Below, piece after piece: positions 33,404-42,057 of a stretch of DNA of 64,000 nt. The notes under the pieces were generated by a model, which was not told the DNA's origin, searched no databases, and saw only the letters and a list, made by a program, of their open reading frames with translations. This DNA comes from Bacillota bacterium (lineage in GTDB: Bacteria; Bacillota; Clostridia; Lachnospirales; Lachnospiraceae), in NCBI GenBank assembly GCA_023423045.1, contig JAFAGA010000019.1, positions 52,262-116,261 of the forward strand. Direction: 5' to 3'. Position 1 is the first letter of the stretch; the number at the start of each line of letters is the position of its first letter. The translations under genes were made by a program, and so were the position numbers.

Positions 33404-33432
33404 TTGACATCGTCAGAATAGAAATCTATAAT
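33404..33432 (+). promoter_or_regulatory. Consensus promoter of the MutS-like gene
   Basis: TTGACA (33404-33409), 17-bp spacer, TATAAT (33427-33432): perfect consensus, 54 bp upstream of the ATG. Confidence 0.88.
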
Positions 33433-33486
33433 AAGCCCTATGTAAGTATTCATTGCCATTGACGGGCAGGACAGGAGCCAGAAACC

Positions 33487-35157
33487 ATGGAATATATCTT
33501 AATCTTAGCGGCTTTAGCGGTTGCAATTGTAATATGGAGCAAAATAAATGATATCAATTACCAGAAGCAGCTGAAGCTTCGTTTAAAAAGGGAATGGGGT
33601 GCGATCCCTACCGAGGAATATTCTTCTGAAAAGCTGGAATCTATCCGGGCTTATTATACTTCCATACAGGATAGTCACCTGGATGTGGATGATATCACCT
33701 GGAACGACCTTGATATGAGTGAAATCTATATGGAGATGAATAATACCCAATCCTCCATTGGAGAAGAGTATCTTTATGCGCTGCTTCGCAAGCCCTGCTT
33801 CTCGGAAGAGGAATTAACGGAGAGGAACCGTCTGATGAAGTTTTTTGAGGAGAATGAAGAGGCCCGGAGCCTTCTCCAGGTAAAACTCCATAAGATGGGA
33901 AAGTTAAGAAGCATCTCCGTATTTGAATACATTGACCGACTTCAGGCTCAGGAGGCCGGCAGTAATTTAATCCATTATCTTCTGGATTTGGGATTACTGT
34001 TATCTGTTGCTCTTATCTTTGTTAACCCAGGCCTGGGCGGCGTAGGAACCTTTGCGTTTGTAATTATCAATATCTTTCATTACTATTCCTGCAAGGCAAA
34101 GATCGAGAATTATATTACCGTATTTTCTTATCTCTTTCGCCTGCTGGACGGTGCAGGAGATATCATCAAGCTGGATTTGCCGCAGATCAAGGATTATACT
34201 GACCGGCTCAGGGAGGATATCAAATACTTCAGCAGGATCAAGCGCGGTGCCTTTATCCTGGCTCCCAAGAATGTCAATGGCAATCTGGTGGAGGCGATAC
34301 TCGATTACTTTAGGATGCTGTTTCATCTGGATTTAATCAAATACAATTCCATGCTGAATTTCTTTAAAAAGAGCAGGACGGTGCTGAACCGAATCTTCGA
34401 GACCGTCGGTTATCTGGACAGTATGATTGCAGCGGCCTCCTTCCGCAAATTAATCTATTATTATTGTGAGCCGGAGCTGTCAAAGTCCGCTCAAACCTTT
34501 TTAGAGGCGGAGGATTTGTACCATCCCCTGCTGGAGGATCCGGTCCCGAATTCTATTACGGTGAACCGCAGTGTGCTTCTTACGGGCTCCAATGCCTCCG
34601 GTAAATCCACCTTTATCAAGACCTTAGCGATTAATGCCATCCTGTCACAGACGATATATACCTCCTGTGCGCGCAGCTATCGGGGAAGTTTTTTCCTGAT
34701 CTACTCCTCCATGGCTCTCAGGGATAGTATTTTCAGTAATGAAAGCTACTATATTGTAGAAATAAAATCTTTAAAGCGGATTCTGGATCATGTGAACGAT
34801 GATATCCCGATGCTGTGCTTTATTGATGAGGTGCTGAGAGGCACCAACACGCTGGAGCGGATTGCTGCCTCCTCGAGAATTCTGTACAGCCTGTCGGGGC
34901 AGAATGCAATGGTATTTGCGGCGACTCATGATATTGAATTGACTCATATTTTGGAGAGTGAATTTTCGAACTATCATTTCCAGGAGCGGATTGAAGGTAA
35001 TCAGGTGCTGTTTGATTATAAACTTTATCAGGGGAAAGCTGTTTCAAAAAATGCTATTAAGCTTTTGGATATGCTGGGCTATCCGGGGGATATCACCAGC
35101 TCCGCCAAGCAGGCTGCCGAGGATTTTCTGACGGATGGTGAGTGGAAGGATTTATAA
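33487..35157 (+). CDS. Membrane-associated MutS-like ATPase
   Basis: A 556-residue protein with a C-terminal MutS family ATPase. Walker A is LLTGSNASGKSTFIKT, Walker B FIDEVLRGTNTLERIAAS, and the His switch is AATHDIELT. It lacks the mismatch-recognition and connector domains of MutS1. Hydrophobic segments at residues 2-18 and about 165-205 suggest membrane anchoring. Related proteins are widespread in Firmicutes but functionally uncharacterised. It has its own promoter and lies 22 nt before rnhA. A role in canonical mismatch repair is unlikely, because true mutS lies at 36123. Confidence 0.85.
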   Translation: MEYILILAALAVAIVIWSKINDINYQKQLKLRLKREWGAIPTEEYSSEKLESIRAYYTSIQDSHLDVDDITWNDLDMSEIYMEMNNTQSSIGEEYLYALLRKPCFSEEELTERNRLMKFFEENEEARSLLQVKLHKMGKLRSISVFEYIDRLQAQEAGSNLIHYLLDLGLLLSVALIFVNPGLGGVGTFAFVIINIFHYYSCKAKIENYITVFSYLFRLLDGAGDIIKLDLPQIKDYTDRLREDIKYFSRIKRGAFILAPKNVNGNLVEAILDYFRMLFHLDLIKYNSMLNFFKKSRTVLNRIFETVGYLDSMIAAASFRKLIYYYCEPELSKSAQTFLEAEDLYHPLLEDPVPNSITVNRSVLLTGSNASGKSTFIKTLAINAILSQTIYTSCARSYRGSFFLIYSSMALRDSIFSNESYYIVEIKSLKRILDHVNDDIPMLCFIDEVLRGTNTLERIAASSRILYSLSGQNAMVFAATHDIELTHILESEFSNYHFQERIEGNQVLFDYKLYQGKAVSKNAIKLLDMLGYPGDITSSAKQAAEDFLTDGEWKDL

Positions 35158-35179
35158 ATAGAAGAGAGAAGAGGAAAGT

Positions 35180-35659
35180 ATGGACGTTACAATTTATACG
35201 GACGGAGCAGCCAGGGGGAATCCGGATGGTCCTGGCGGCTATGGTACAATAGTAGTTTTTATTGATTCTAAGGGAACGGTTCATGAAAGGGAGTATGCCG
35301 GCGGATATAAGAAAACCACCAATAATCGAATGGAGCTGATGGCAGCAATCGTGGGATTGGAGGCTCTGACCAAACCTTGCCGGGTGGTGCTGTACTCCGA
35401 TTCCCAGTACCTTGTCAAGGCCTTCAATGAACATTGGCTGGAGGGCTGGATTAAGAAGGGATGGAAAAGAGGTAAAAACGAACCGGTAAAGAATGTTGAT
35501 CTGTGGAAACGGCTGTTAAAAGCCATGGGACCGCATGAGGTGCGCTATGAGTGGGTGCGGGGACATAACGGCCATCCGATGAATGAACGCTGTGATGTGC
35601 TGGCAACCACAGCCGCAGATGGGGATCAGCTGCAGGATGATATTATAGCAGAGGAATAG
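35180..35659 (+). CDS. rnhA: Ribonuclease HI
   Basis: A 159-residue enzyme that cuts RNA in RNA-DNA hybrids. The catalytic acidic residues appear in IYTDGAARGNPDGPGGYG (Asp8), NNRMELMAAI, YSDSQYLVKAF, and the C-terminal Asp in GHPMNERCDVLA. The basic protrusion (WIKKGWKRGKNEPVKNVDLW) is present as in E. coli. The short leader before the ATG carries GAGGAAAG. A terminator lies 43 nt after the stop. Confidence 0.96.
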   Translation: MDVTIYTDGAARGNPDGPGGYGTIVVFIDSKGTVHEREYAGGYKKTTNNRMELMAAIVGLEALTKPCRVVLYSDSQYLVKAFNEHWLEGWIKKGWKRGKNEPVKNVDLWKRLLKAMGPHEVRYEWVRGHNGHPMNERCDVLATTAADGDQLQDDIIAEE

Positions 35660-35701
35660 AAGATAGAATAGAGCGCGTTCCTATGAGGCGTATGGATAAG
35701 G

Positions 35702-35729
35702 ATAACTCTTCTTCGGAGGAGTTATTTTT
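35702..35729 (+). terminator. Terminator after rnhA with UUCG loop
   Basis: ATAACTCTTC (35702-35711), tetraloop TTCG, GAGGAGTTAT (35716-35725), then TTTTG. One G-T pair. The stable tetraloop class makes this a strong intrinsic terminator. Confidence 0.9.
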
Positions 35730-35738
35730 GCCCAAACC

Positions 35739-35766
35739 TTGCAATCGAACATCATTATGATATAAT
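35739..35766 (+). promoter_or_regulatory. Promoter upstream of mutS region
   Basis: TTGCAA (35739-35744), 16-bp spacer, TATAAT (35761-35766), just after the rnhA terminator. It could drive mutS-mutL through a leader of about 350 nt, or a short RNA ending at the hairpin at 35983-36013. Confidence 0.65.
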
Positions 35767-35826
35767 GAAAAGCGGAGTGAACATGATGCGAGCTTGCTCG
35801 TAAGCATGCGATCGGAGCTGAAGATC

Positions 35827-35943
35827 ATGGATACGGTTTATATTCATGATCTAATTGATATGATTTTAAATCGAATACAAATACTATGTATATTATTTTT
35901 AATGTCCGTGACTACCATAGACAGTATAAAAGAAATAGTGTGA
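35827..35943 (+). CDS. Candidate 38-residue small ORF upstream of mutS
   Basis: ATG 35827 to TGA 35941-35943 reads MDTVYIHDLIDMILNRIQIL, then CILFLMSVTTIDSIKEIV. A CGGAG site lies 11-14 nt upstream. The middle is hydrophobic and could be one amphipathic or membrane helix. It lies between a good promoter (35739) and a hairpin (35983). No family is recognised, and codon use does not settle it; it may be a leader peptide or chance. Confidence 0.3.
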   Translation: MDTVYIHDLIDMILNRIQILCILFLMSVTTIDSIKEIV

Positions 35944-35982
35944 AAAGGATGTCAAAAATGCCACCGTCCTTGAAAAGAAACC

Positions 35983-36022
35983 CAAAATGAATTCCATAGG
36001 GAAATTCATTTTGATTTTCTTT
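35983..36022 (+). terminator. Hairpin in the mutS leader
   Basis: CAAAATGAATT (35983-35993) pairs perfectly with AATTCATTTTG (36003-36013), 9-nt loop, then ATTTTCTTTC. It could end the short transcript from 35739 or attenuate mutS. The remaining 100 nt before mutS show no clear second promoter. Confidence 0.5.
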
Positions 36023-36122
36023 CAGGTTTTGTACTGCTATGGAATAGCGAGATGGAAGTTAGTATGATTTTATGATTTACAGGACATTCAAAAGAATAAC
36101 AACGTACGAAAGGAATTTTACC

Positions 36123-38852
36123 ATGGCACAACTAACTCCTCTGATGCAGCAATATTTGCAGATCAAGGAACAATATAAGGACTGTATCTTATTTTACCGG
36201 CTGGGGGATTTTTATGAGATGTTTTTTGAGGATGCTCATGTCTGCTCCCGAGAGCTGGAGATTGCGCTGACCGGAAAGAATATCGGTCAGGAGGAGCGGG
36301 CTCCTATGTGTGGCGTGCCGTATCATGCCGTCGATAATTATTTGAGTAAGCTTGTCAGCAAGGGCTACCGGGTTGCAATCTGTGAGCAGGTGGAGGACCC
36401 GAAGCAGGCAAAGGGAATTGTTAAGAGAGAGGTAGTCCGAATCGTTACTCCCGGAACCAACTTGAATACTCAGGTGCTGGATGAATCAAAGAATAATTAT
36501 CTGATGTCAGTTGTACATACCACCAATGCCTACGGCCTCTCTATCGTAGATGTTACCACAGGAGATTACTATGTAACAGAGGTGGACAGCGAGCGAAAGC
36601 TGATGGACGAGATTTATAAATGGTCTCCCTCGGAGATCATCTGCAACGATACCTTTTTTGTCTCAGGTGTTAATATTGAAGCCTTAAAAAATTATAATAA
36701 TATCACCTTATCTCCTCTGGAGCCCTGGTATTTTGATGATGAACTCTGTATCCGTGCCCTGAAGGAGCATTTTGACGTGAGTGTGCTGGACGGGCTTGGC
36801 TTAAAGGATTATACCATCGGAGTCATTGCTGCCGGCTGTATTATGCAATTCTTGCGGGAGACCCAGAAGAGCTCCCTGTCCCATATCATTAAGCTCACCC
36901 CCTATACGTATGAGAAATACATGCTCCTGGACAGCTCTACGGTACGCAACCTTGAGCTCACTGAGACGATTCGGGAGAAGAGCAAGAAAGGTTCCCTGCT
37001 CTGGGTGTTGGATAAGACAAAGACTGCCATGGGTGCCAGATTGCTGCGCAGCTTTATGGAACAGCCCCTAATTGATTATGACATGATCAATCAGCGGCTG
37101 GAGGCGGTGAGCCAGCTAAAGGATAATATGATCTCCAGAGAAGAGATGCGGGAGTATTTAAACCCCATCTATGATCTGGAGCGTCTTATGAGTAAAATCA
37201 GCTATAAGAGTGCCAATCCCAGGGATCTGATTGCTTTTTGTTCTTCCCTGTCCATGCTCCCCCATATCAAATTCCTGCTCCAGAGCTTTGACAGTGAGCT
37301 GCTTAAGGAAATTTATGAGGAGCTGGATCCTCTGCAGGATATCTATGAATTAATCACCTCCTCCATTGCCGAGGAACCGCCTATTAATGTCAAGGAAGGC
37401 GGTATCATCCGCGAAGGCTTCCATGAGGATGTGGACCGCCTTCGTAAGGCGAAAACCGAGGGCAAGGACTGGCTCATGGATTTGGAGACCAAGGAACGGG
37501 AAGCTACGGGCATTAAGAACCTTCGGATCCGCTTCAACCGTGTTTTCGGATATTACCTGGAGGTAACCAATTCCTATCAGAGCCTGGTTCCTCCCACCTG
37601 GATCAGAAAGCAGACGCTGGCCAATGCGGAACGTTACACCACCCCGGAGCTTAAGGACCTGGAGGATATTATACTGGGTGCGGAAGATAAGCTGTTTTCC
37701 CTGGAATATGATCTCTTTGGGGAGCTTCGTGACCGGATTGCCCTGGAGGTGAAGAGAATTCAGCAGACGGCCAAGGCGATCGCCAAGGTGGATGTATTTG
37801 CTTCCCTGGCCCTGGCCGCGGAACAGAATAATTATGTTAAGCCGGAGATGAACACCGGAGGGGCCATTCACATCAAGAACGGAAGACACCCTGTGGTGGA
37901 GCGGATGATTTCCCATGATATGTTTGTGGCAAATGATACGCTCCTGGATAGCAGGCAGAACCGCATCTCCATCATTACAGGACCCAATATGGCCGGAAAA
38001 TCCACCTATATGCGCCAGACGGCGCTGATCGTTTTACTGGCTCAGATCGGAAGCTTTGTGCCGGCAGATTCGGCGGCCATCAGTATTGTTGACCGCATCT
38101 TTACCCGGGTTGGAGCGAGTGATGACCTAGCCAGCGGCCAAAGCACCTTCATGGTGGAGATGACCGAAGTGGCCAACATATTGCGCAATGCAACCAAGAA
38201 CAGCCTATTAATTCTGGATGAGATCGGACGGGGAACCAGCACTTTTGACGGCTTGAGCATTGCCTGGGCCGTAGTGGAACATATCAGCAATCTTCAGATT
38301 TTGGGTGCCAAGACCTTGTTTGCAACTCACTACCATGAGCTTACGGAGTTAGAGGGCCGTTTGGAGGGCGTTAATAATTACTGTATCGCTGTTAAGGAGC
38401 AGGGAGAGGATATTGTATTCCTGCGTAAAATCGTCAAGGGCGGAGCGGATAAGAGTTACGGCATCCAGGTAGCGAAGCTTGCGGGTGTGCCGGCCAGTGT
38501 GCTAAAGCGCGCCTCAGAGATTGTGACGGAGCTGACCGGCAATGACCTGGCCCTTAAGGCGAAGAATCTTTCCTCACCGGAGGAGGCCTGTTCACAGGAA
38601 GGTCTTTTGCAGGAAAGCTTCCTGCAGGAGGAGTTCAGCTTTGGACAGGATGCGTTGTCCGCTCTTTCCGGTACCGGAGTTAAAAAAGATAAGAAATCCA
38701 AGTCATACCGGGAACAGCTTTCCTTATTCTCCACTTCGGAGAATGAGGATATCATCACAGAGCTTCGGGATCTTGATGTAGCCCGGCTGACACCTATTGA
38801 TGCCATAAATAAGCTATACCATCTTCAAAAGAAGATAAAGGACCGAATATAG
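36123..38852 (+). CDS. mutS: DNA mismatch repair protein MutS
   Basis: A 909-residue mismatch sensor. The mismatch-wedging motif is Phe30-Tyr-Glu32 in RLGDFYEMFFEDA. Connector, core and clamp domains follow, and the ATPase has Walker A GPNMAGKS at 620-627, Walker B LILDEIGRGTSTFDG and ATHYHEL. The C-terminal part includes a Gln/Glu/Ser-rich linker (about 815-875) before the terminal dimerisation helices. ATG 36123 follows AAAGGA; ATG 36072 adds an unconserved stretch. mutL begins 9 nt after its stop. Confidence 0.98.
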   Translation: MAQLTPLMQQYLQIKEQYKDCILFYRLGDFYEMFFEDAHVCSRELEIALTGKNIGQEERAPMCGVPYHAVDNYLSKLVSKGYRVAICEQVEDPKQAKGIVKREVVRIVTPGTNLNTQVLDESKNNYLMSVVHTTNAYGLSIVDVTTGDYYVTEVDSERKLMDEIYKWSPSEIICNDTFFVSGVNIEALKNYNNITLSPLEPWYFDDELCIRALKEHFDVSVLDGLGLKDYTIGVIAAGCIMQFLRETQKSSLSHIIKLTPYTYEKYMLLDSSTVRNLELTETIREKSKKGSLLWVLDKTKTAMGARLLRSFMEQPLIDYDMINQRLEAVSQLKDNMISREEMREYLNPIYDLERLMSKISYKSANPRDLIAFCSSLSMLPHIKFLLQSFDSELLKEIYEELDPLQDIYELITSSIAEEPPINVKEGGIIREGFHEDVDRLRKAKTEGKDWLMDLETKEREATGIKNLRIRFNRVFGYYLEVTNSYQSLVPPTWIRKQTLANAERYTTPELKDLEDIILGAEDKLFSLEYDLFGELRDRIALEVKRIQQTAKAIAKVDVFASLALAAEQNNYVKPEMNTGGAIHIKNGRHPVVERMISHDMFVANDTLLDSRQNRISIITGPNMAGKSTYMRQTALIVLLAQIGSFVPADSAAISIVDRIFTRVGASDDLASGQSTFMVEMTEVANILRNATKNSLLILDEIGRGTSTFDGLSIAWAVVEHISNLQILGAKTLFATHYHELTELEGRLEGVNNYCIAVKEQGEDIVFLRKIVKGGADKSYGIQVAKLAGVPASVLKRASEIVTELTGNDLALKAKNLSSPEEACSQEGLLQESFLQEEFSFGQDALSALSGTGVKKDKKSKSYREQLSLFSTSENEDIITELRDLDVARLTPIDAINKLYHLQKKIKDRI

Positions 38853-38861
38853 GAGGTGCCC

Positions 38862-40934
38862 ATGTCGCTCATTCATATCCTTGATGAACCCACCATAAAC
38901 CAGATCGCCGCCGGAGAAGTAGTGGAACGTCCCAGCGCGGTTGTAAAGGAGCTCATTGAAAATGCAATGGACGCCGGAGCAACCGCAATTACTGCGGAGA
39001 TAAAGGAGGGCGGACTTACCTTTATCCGGATTACCGATAACGGAAGCGGGATTGCCCGGGAAGATATTCCCCTGGCATTCCTTCGCCACGCTACCAGCAA
39101 AATCCGGACTGCCGAGGATTTGCTTAGTGTCACCAGCCTGGGCTTCCGCGGAGAGGCATTATCCAGCATCGCATCTGTGGCTCAGGTAGAGCTGATCACA
39201 AAGACCCCCTCGGCGTTAAACGGCTTTCGTTATATGGTGGAGGGCGGTGAAGAAAAATCCCTTGAAGAGATTGGTTGTCCTACCGGGACTACCATTATTG
39301 TGCGAAATTTATTCTTCAACACTCCGGCCAGACGTAAATTTCTGAAATCTGCCATGACAGAAACCGGATATGTCAGTGATCTGATGGAACGTCTGATGAT
39401 TTCCCACCCCAATGTATCCTTTAAATTTATTGCTAATAATCAAGTTAAGTTGCAATCTTCCGGCAATAATAACAGTAAGGATATCCTGTACCAGATCTAT
39501 GGAAGGGATATTGCAAGGGAACTTCTTCCGCTGGAGTATGAAGCCGGGGATATTAAGGTTACCGGCTTCATCGGTAAGCCTACTATTACCAGAGGTAACC
39601 GGAATTTTGAAAATTATTTTATCAATGGTCGTTATATTAAGAGTAAGGTAATAACAAAAGCCATTGAAGAGGCTTACAAGCCTTACCTGATGCAGCATAA
39701 ATATCCCTTTACCTCCATGTACTTCGAGATTGATCCGGAACAGATTGACGTGAATGTTCATCCTCAAAAGTTGGAGATACGATTAAAGAACAGTGAAGAT
39801 ATCTATCAGTGTGTCTACCATTTAATCCGGAATACCCTCTCAGGGAAGGAGATGATCCCCAAGGTCATTCTCGTCCAGGAGGAAGAGAAGAAGCAGGAGC
39901 AGCACAGGCTGCCTGAGCCCTTTGAGCAGAAGCGGAGAGAACAGTATCTGATGCAGAAGGAAATATCATCAGGTGCAGCTTCAGGAAGCTCTTCCAAGTC
40001 CGCCTCTTCGGTTATCTACAAGGCAGCAGCGGATCCATTGCTGCTCAAAGAAGTGTCCGGCAGTACACCTTCCGGCAGAACCACAGAATCAAAAAGTGTT
40101 CATAATTTTCCGGCGCCAAAGGCATCGGATCCGGAAGTCAGCCTGGAAGCGCTGCGGATATTATCAGGGAAAGAGCAGGAGGGAAGTTTTCAACCCAAGG
40201 AAAAGGCAGAAAAGAACAGCCAGGCTTTGCCTTCGGACAACGCCCCTGCGGACCTGGGCGAACCTCAGGTTATAATTGACAAGCAATTGGAGCTGTTTAC
40301 GGAGCATGCATCGGGGGAAGAAGGAAGAACCTTCCTTTCAAAACAGGCCTCCCTCGAGCACCGGATTATCGGTCAGGTATTCGCTACCTATTGGCTGGTG
40401 GAGTACAGGAAAGACCTCTATATCATCGACCAGCACGCTGCCCATGAGAAGGTTCTCTACGAACGGATTATGGCGGCAGCCAAGAATAAAACCTATGTAT
40501 CCCAGCAGCTGCTTCCTCCGATTGTGCTGACCCTGACGCTCAGAGAACAGGAGATGCTTGCCAAGAGAGAAGAGGCACTGACAAGCATCGGTTATGAAAT
40601 TGAGCATTTTGGAGGAAATGAATATTCAGTTCGTGCCGTGCCGGCAGATTTATACGGATTATCGGAAAAGGAACTGCTGCTGGAATTCATTGACGAGCTG
40701 GTGGAAGATGTAAGCGGCGGGGCGCCCAGCGCGAATTCCATTCTGGAACGGGTGGCTTCACTTTCGTGCAAGGCTGCGGTAAAGGCAAACCACGCTTTTT
40801 CCCATGAGGAAGCACAGGTCCTGATTCGGGAACTTCTAACCCTGGAAAATCCCTACCATTGCCCCCATGGGCGACCGGTTATTGTATCGATGAGCCAGTA
40901 TGAGCTGGAACGCAAATTTAAACGGGTATTATAA
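38862..40934 (+). CDS. mutL: DNA mismatch repair protein MutL
   Basis: A 690-residue GHKL ATPase and mismatch-activated nickase. The N-terminal ATPase has NQIAAGEVVERPSAVVKELIENAMDAGA and TSKIRTAEDL...LGFRGEALSSI. A variable Ser/Glu-rich linker spans about residues 355-490. The C-terminal domain carries the endonuclease motif DQHAAHEKVLYE (DQHA-x2-E-x4-E), so this MutL should cut DNA itself, consistent with absence of MutH. GTG 38856 overlaps the AGGAGG site; ATG 38862 is used. Confidence 0.97.
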   Translation: MSLIHILDEPTINQIAAGEVVERPSAVVKELIENAMDAGATAITAEIKEGGLTFIRITDNGSGIAREDIPLAFLRHATSKIRTAEDLLSVTSLGFRGEALSSIASVAQVELITKTPSALNGFRYMVEGGEEKSLEEIGCPTGTTIIVRNLFFNTPARRKFLKSAMTETGYVSDLMERLMISHPNVSFKFIANNQVKLQSSGNNNSKDILYQIYGRDIARELLPLEYEAGDIKVTGFIGKPTITRGNRNFENYFINGRYIKSKVITKAIEEAYKPYLMQHKYPFTSMYFEIDPEQIDVNVHPQKLEIRLKNSEDIYQCVYHLIRNTLSGKEMIPKVILVQEEEKKQEQHRLPEPFEQKRREQYLMQKEISSGAASGSSSKSASSVIYKAAADPLLLKEVSGSTPSGRTTESKSVHNFPAPKASDPEVSLEALRILSGKEQEGSFQPKEKAEKNSQALPSDNAPADLGEPQVIIDKQLELFTEHASGEEGRTFLSKQASLEHRIIGQVFATYWLVEYRKDLYIIDQHAAHEKVLYERIMAAAKNKTYVSQQLLPPIVLTLTLREQEMLAKREEALTSIGYEIEHFGGNEYSVRAVPADLYGLSEKELLLEFIDELVEDVSGGAPSANSILERVASLSCKAAVKANHAFSHEEAQVLIRELLTLENPYHCPHGRPVIVSMSQYELERKFKRVL

Positions 40935-40961
40935 AAAGCCTGTAGCAGAATGGAGATTACT

Positions 40962-41906
40962 ATGGAGAAAAAGCCCCTAATTATTTTGACAGGTCCGACT
41001 TCCGTCGGAAAGACCTCTCTGTCCATCGAACTTGCCAAGGCGGTGGATGGTGAGATTATCTCGGCTGATTCCATGCAGGTATATAAGTATATGGATATCG
41101 GAACTGCTAAAATTACAGCAGAGGAGATGCAGGGCGTTCCCCATTATCTCATCGATGAGCTGCTTCCGGAGGAGGAGTTCAACGTAGTCCGCTTTCAGCA
41201 GCTGGCCAGGGAATATATCAGGCAGATTCATGCCCGCAATAAGATACCCATTATTGTGGGAGGGACGGGCTTTTATATTCAGGCAGTCCTGTATGACATA
41301 GATTTTACCGAAGAGGAGACGGACAGCGCCTGTCGCAGGGAGCTGGAACAGCTTTGTGAAGAACGGGGAAAGGAGTATCTCCATGATATGCTTGCTAAAA
41401 TAGATCCGGACAGTGCGGCTGCCATTCATCCCAATAACAGCAAGCGCGTCATCCGTGCTCTGGAATATGCCAGCCTGACCGGAGGAAGTATGTCGGAGCA
41501 TAATGCCAATCAGCGCAGCAAGGAATCACCTTATCAATTTTGCTATTTTGTCTTGAACCGGGACCGTGCCGTACTCTATGATACGATTAATTACCGTGTG
41601 GATCGGATGATGGAGCGGGGACTTCTGGCTGAAGTCAAAGATTTGGCGGAAAGAGGATATACAAGGGATCTGGTCAGCATGCAGGGCCTTGGCTATAAGG
41701 AGCTGTTGGCATTTCTGGATGGGGAATGCTCGCTGGAAGAGGCGGTATATATTCTGAAGAGAGATACCAGACATTTTGCCAAGCGCCAACTTACCTGGTT
41801 CAAGCGGGAGAAAGAAGTCCTATGGGTGGAAAAGGATAATTTTCCTTCCCAGGAAGCTTTGCTGAATTATTTTTTAGACTGCCTGAAAGAGAAAAAAGTT
41901 ATATAA
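40962..41906 (+). CDS. miaA: tRNA dimethylallyltransferase MiaA
   Basis: A 314-residue enzyme that adds a dimethylallyl group to A37 of tRNAs reading UNN codons. The P-loop is GPTSVGKT (residues 11-18), then DGEIISADSMQVYKYMDIGTAKI, GGTGFYIQAVLYDIDF and RDTRHFAKRQLTWFK. The in-frame ATG at 40950 is part of the AATGGAGAT ribosome-binding context; ATG 40962 is preferred. It is commonly found right after mutL. Confidence 0.97.
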   Translation: MEKKPLIILTGPTSVGKTSLSIELAKAVDGEIISADSMQVYKYMDIGTAKITAEEMQGVPHYLIDELLPEEEFNVVRFQQLAREYIRQIHARNKIPIIVGGTGFYIQAVLYDIDFTEEETDSACRRELEQLCEERGKEYLHDMLAKIDPDSAAAIHPNNSKRVIRALEYASLTGGSMSEHNANQRSKESPYQFCYFVLNRDRAVLYDTINYRVDRMMERGLLAEVKDLAERGYTRDLVSMQGLGYKELLAFLDGECSLEEAVYILKRDTRHFAKRQLTWFKREKEVLWVEKDNFPSQEALLNYFLDCLKEKKVI

Positions 41907-42057
41907 AGAGACTGAGATTGTCATAATAATATTATGTAGACTACTTGAGAAGAAACATATTAAATAGTAATAAATTGGATAAACCGGACTTCTCTGCATT
42001 ACAAAGGATTGTATGCTGAATTATAGCGCATCAGAAGTCTGATAGGAGGATATCATT

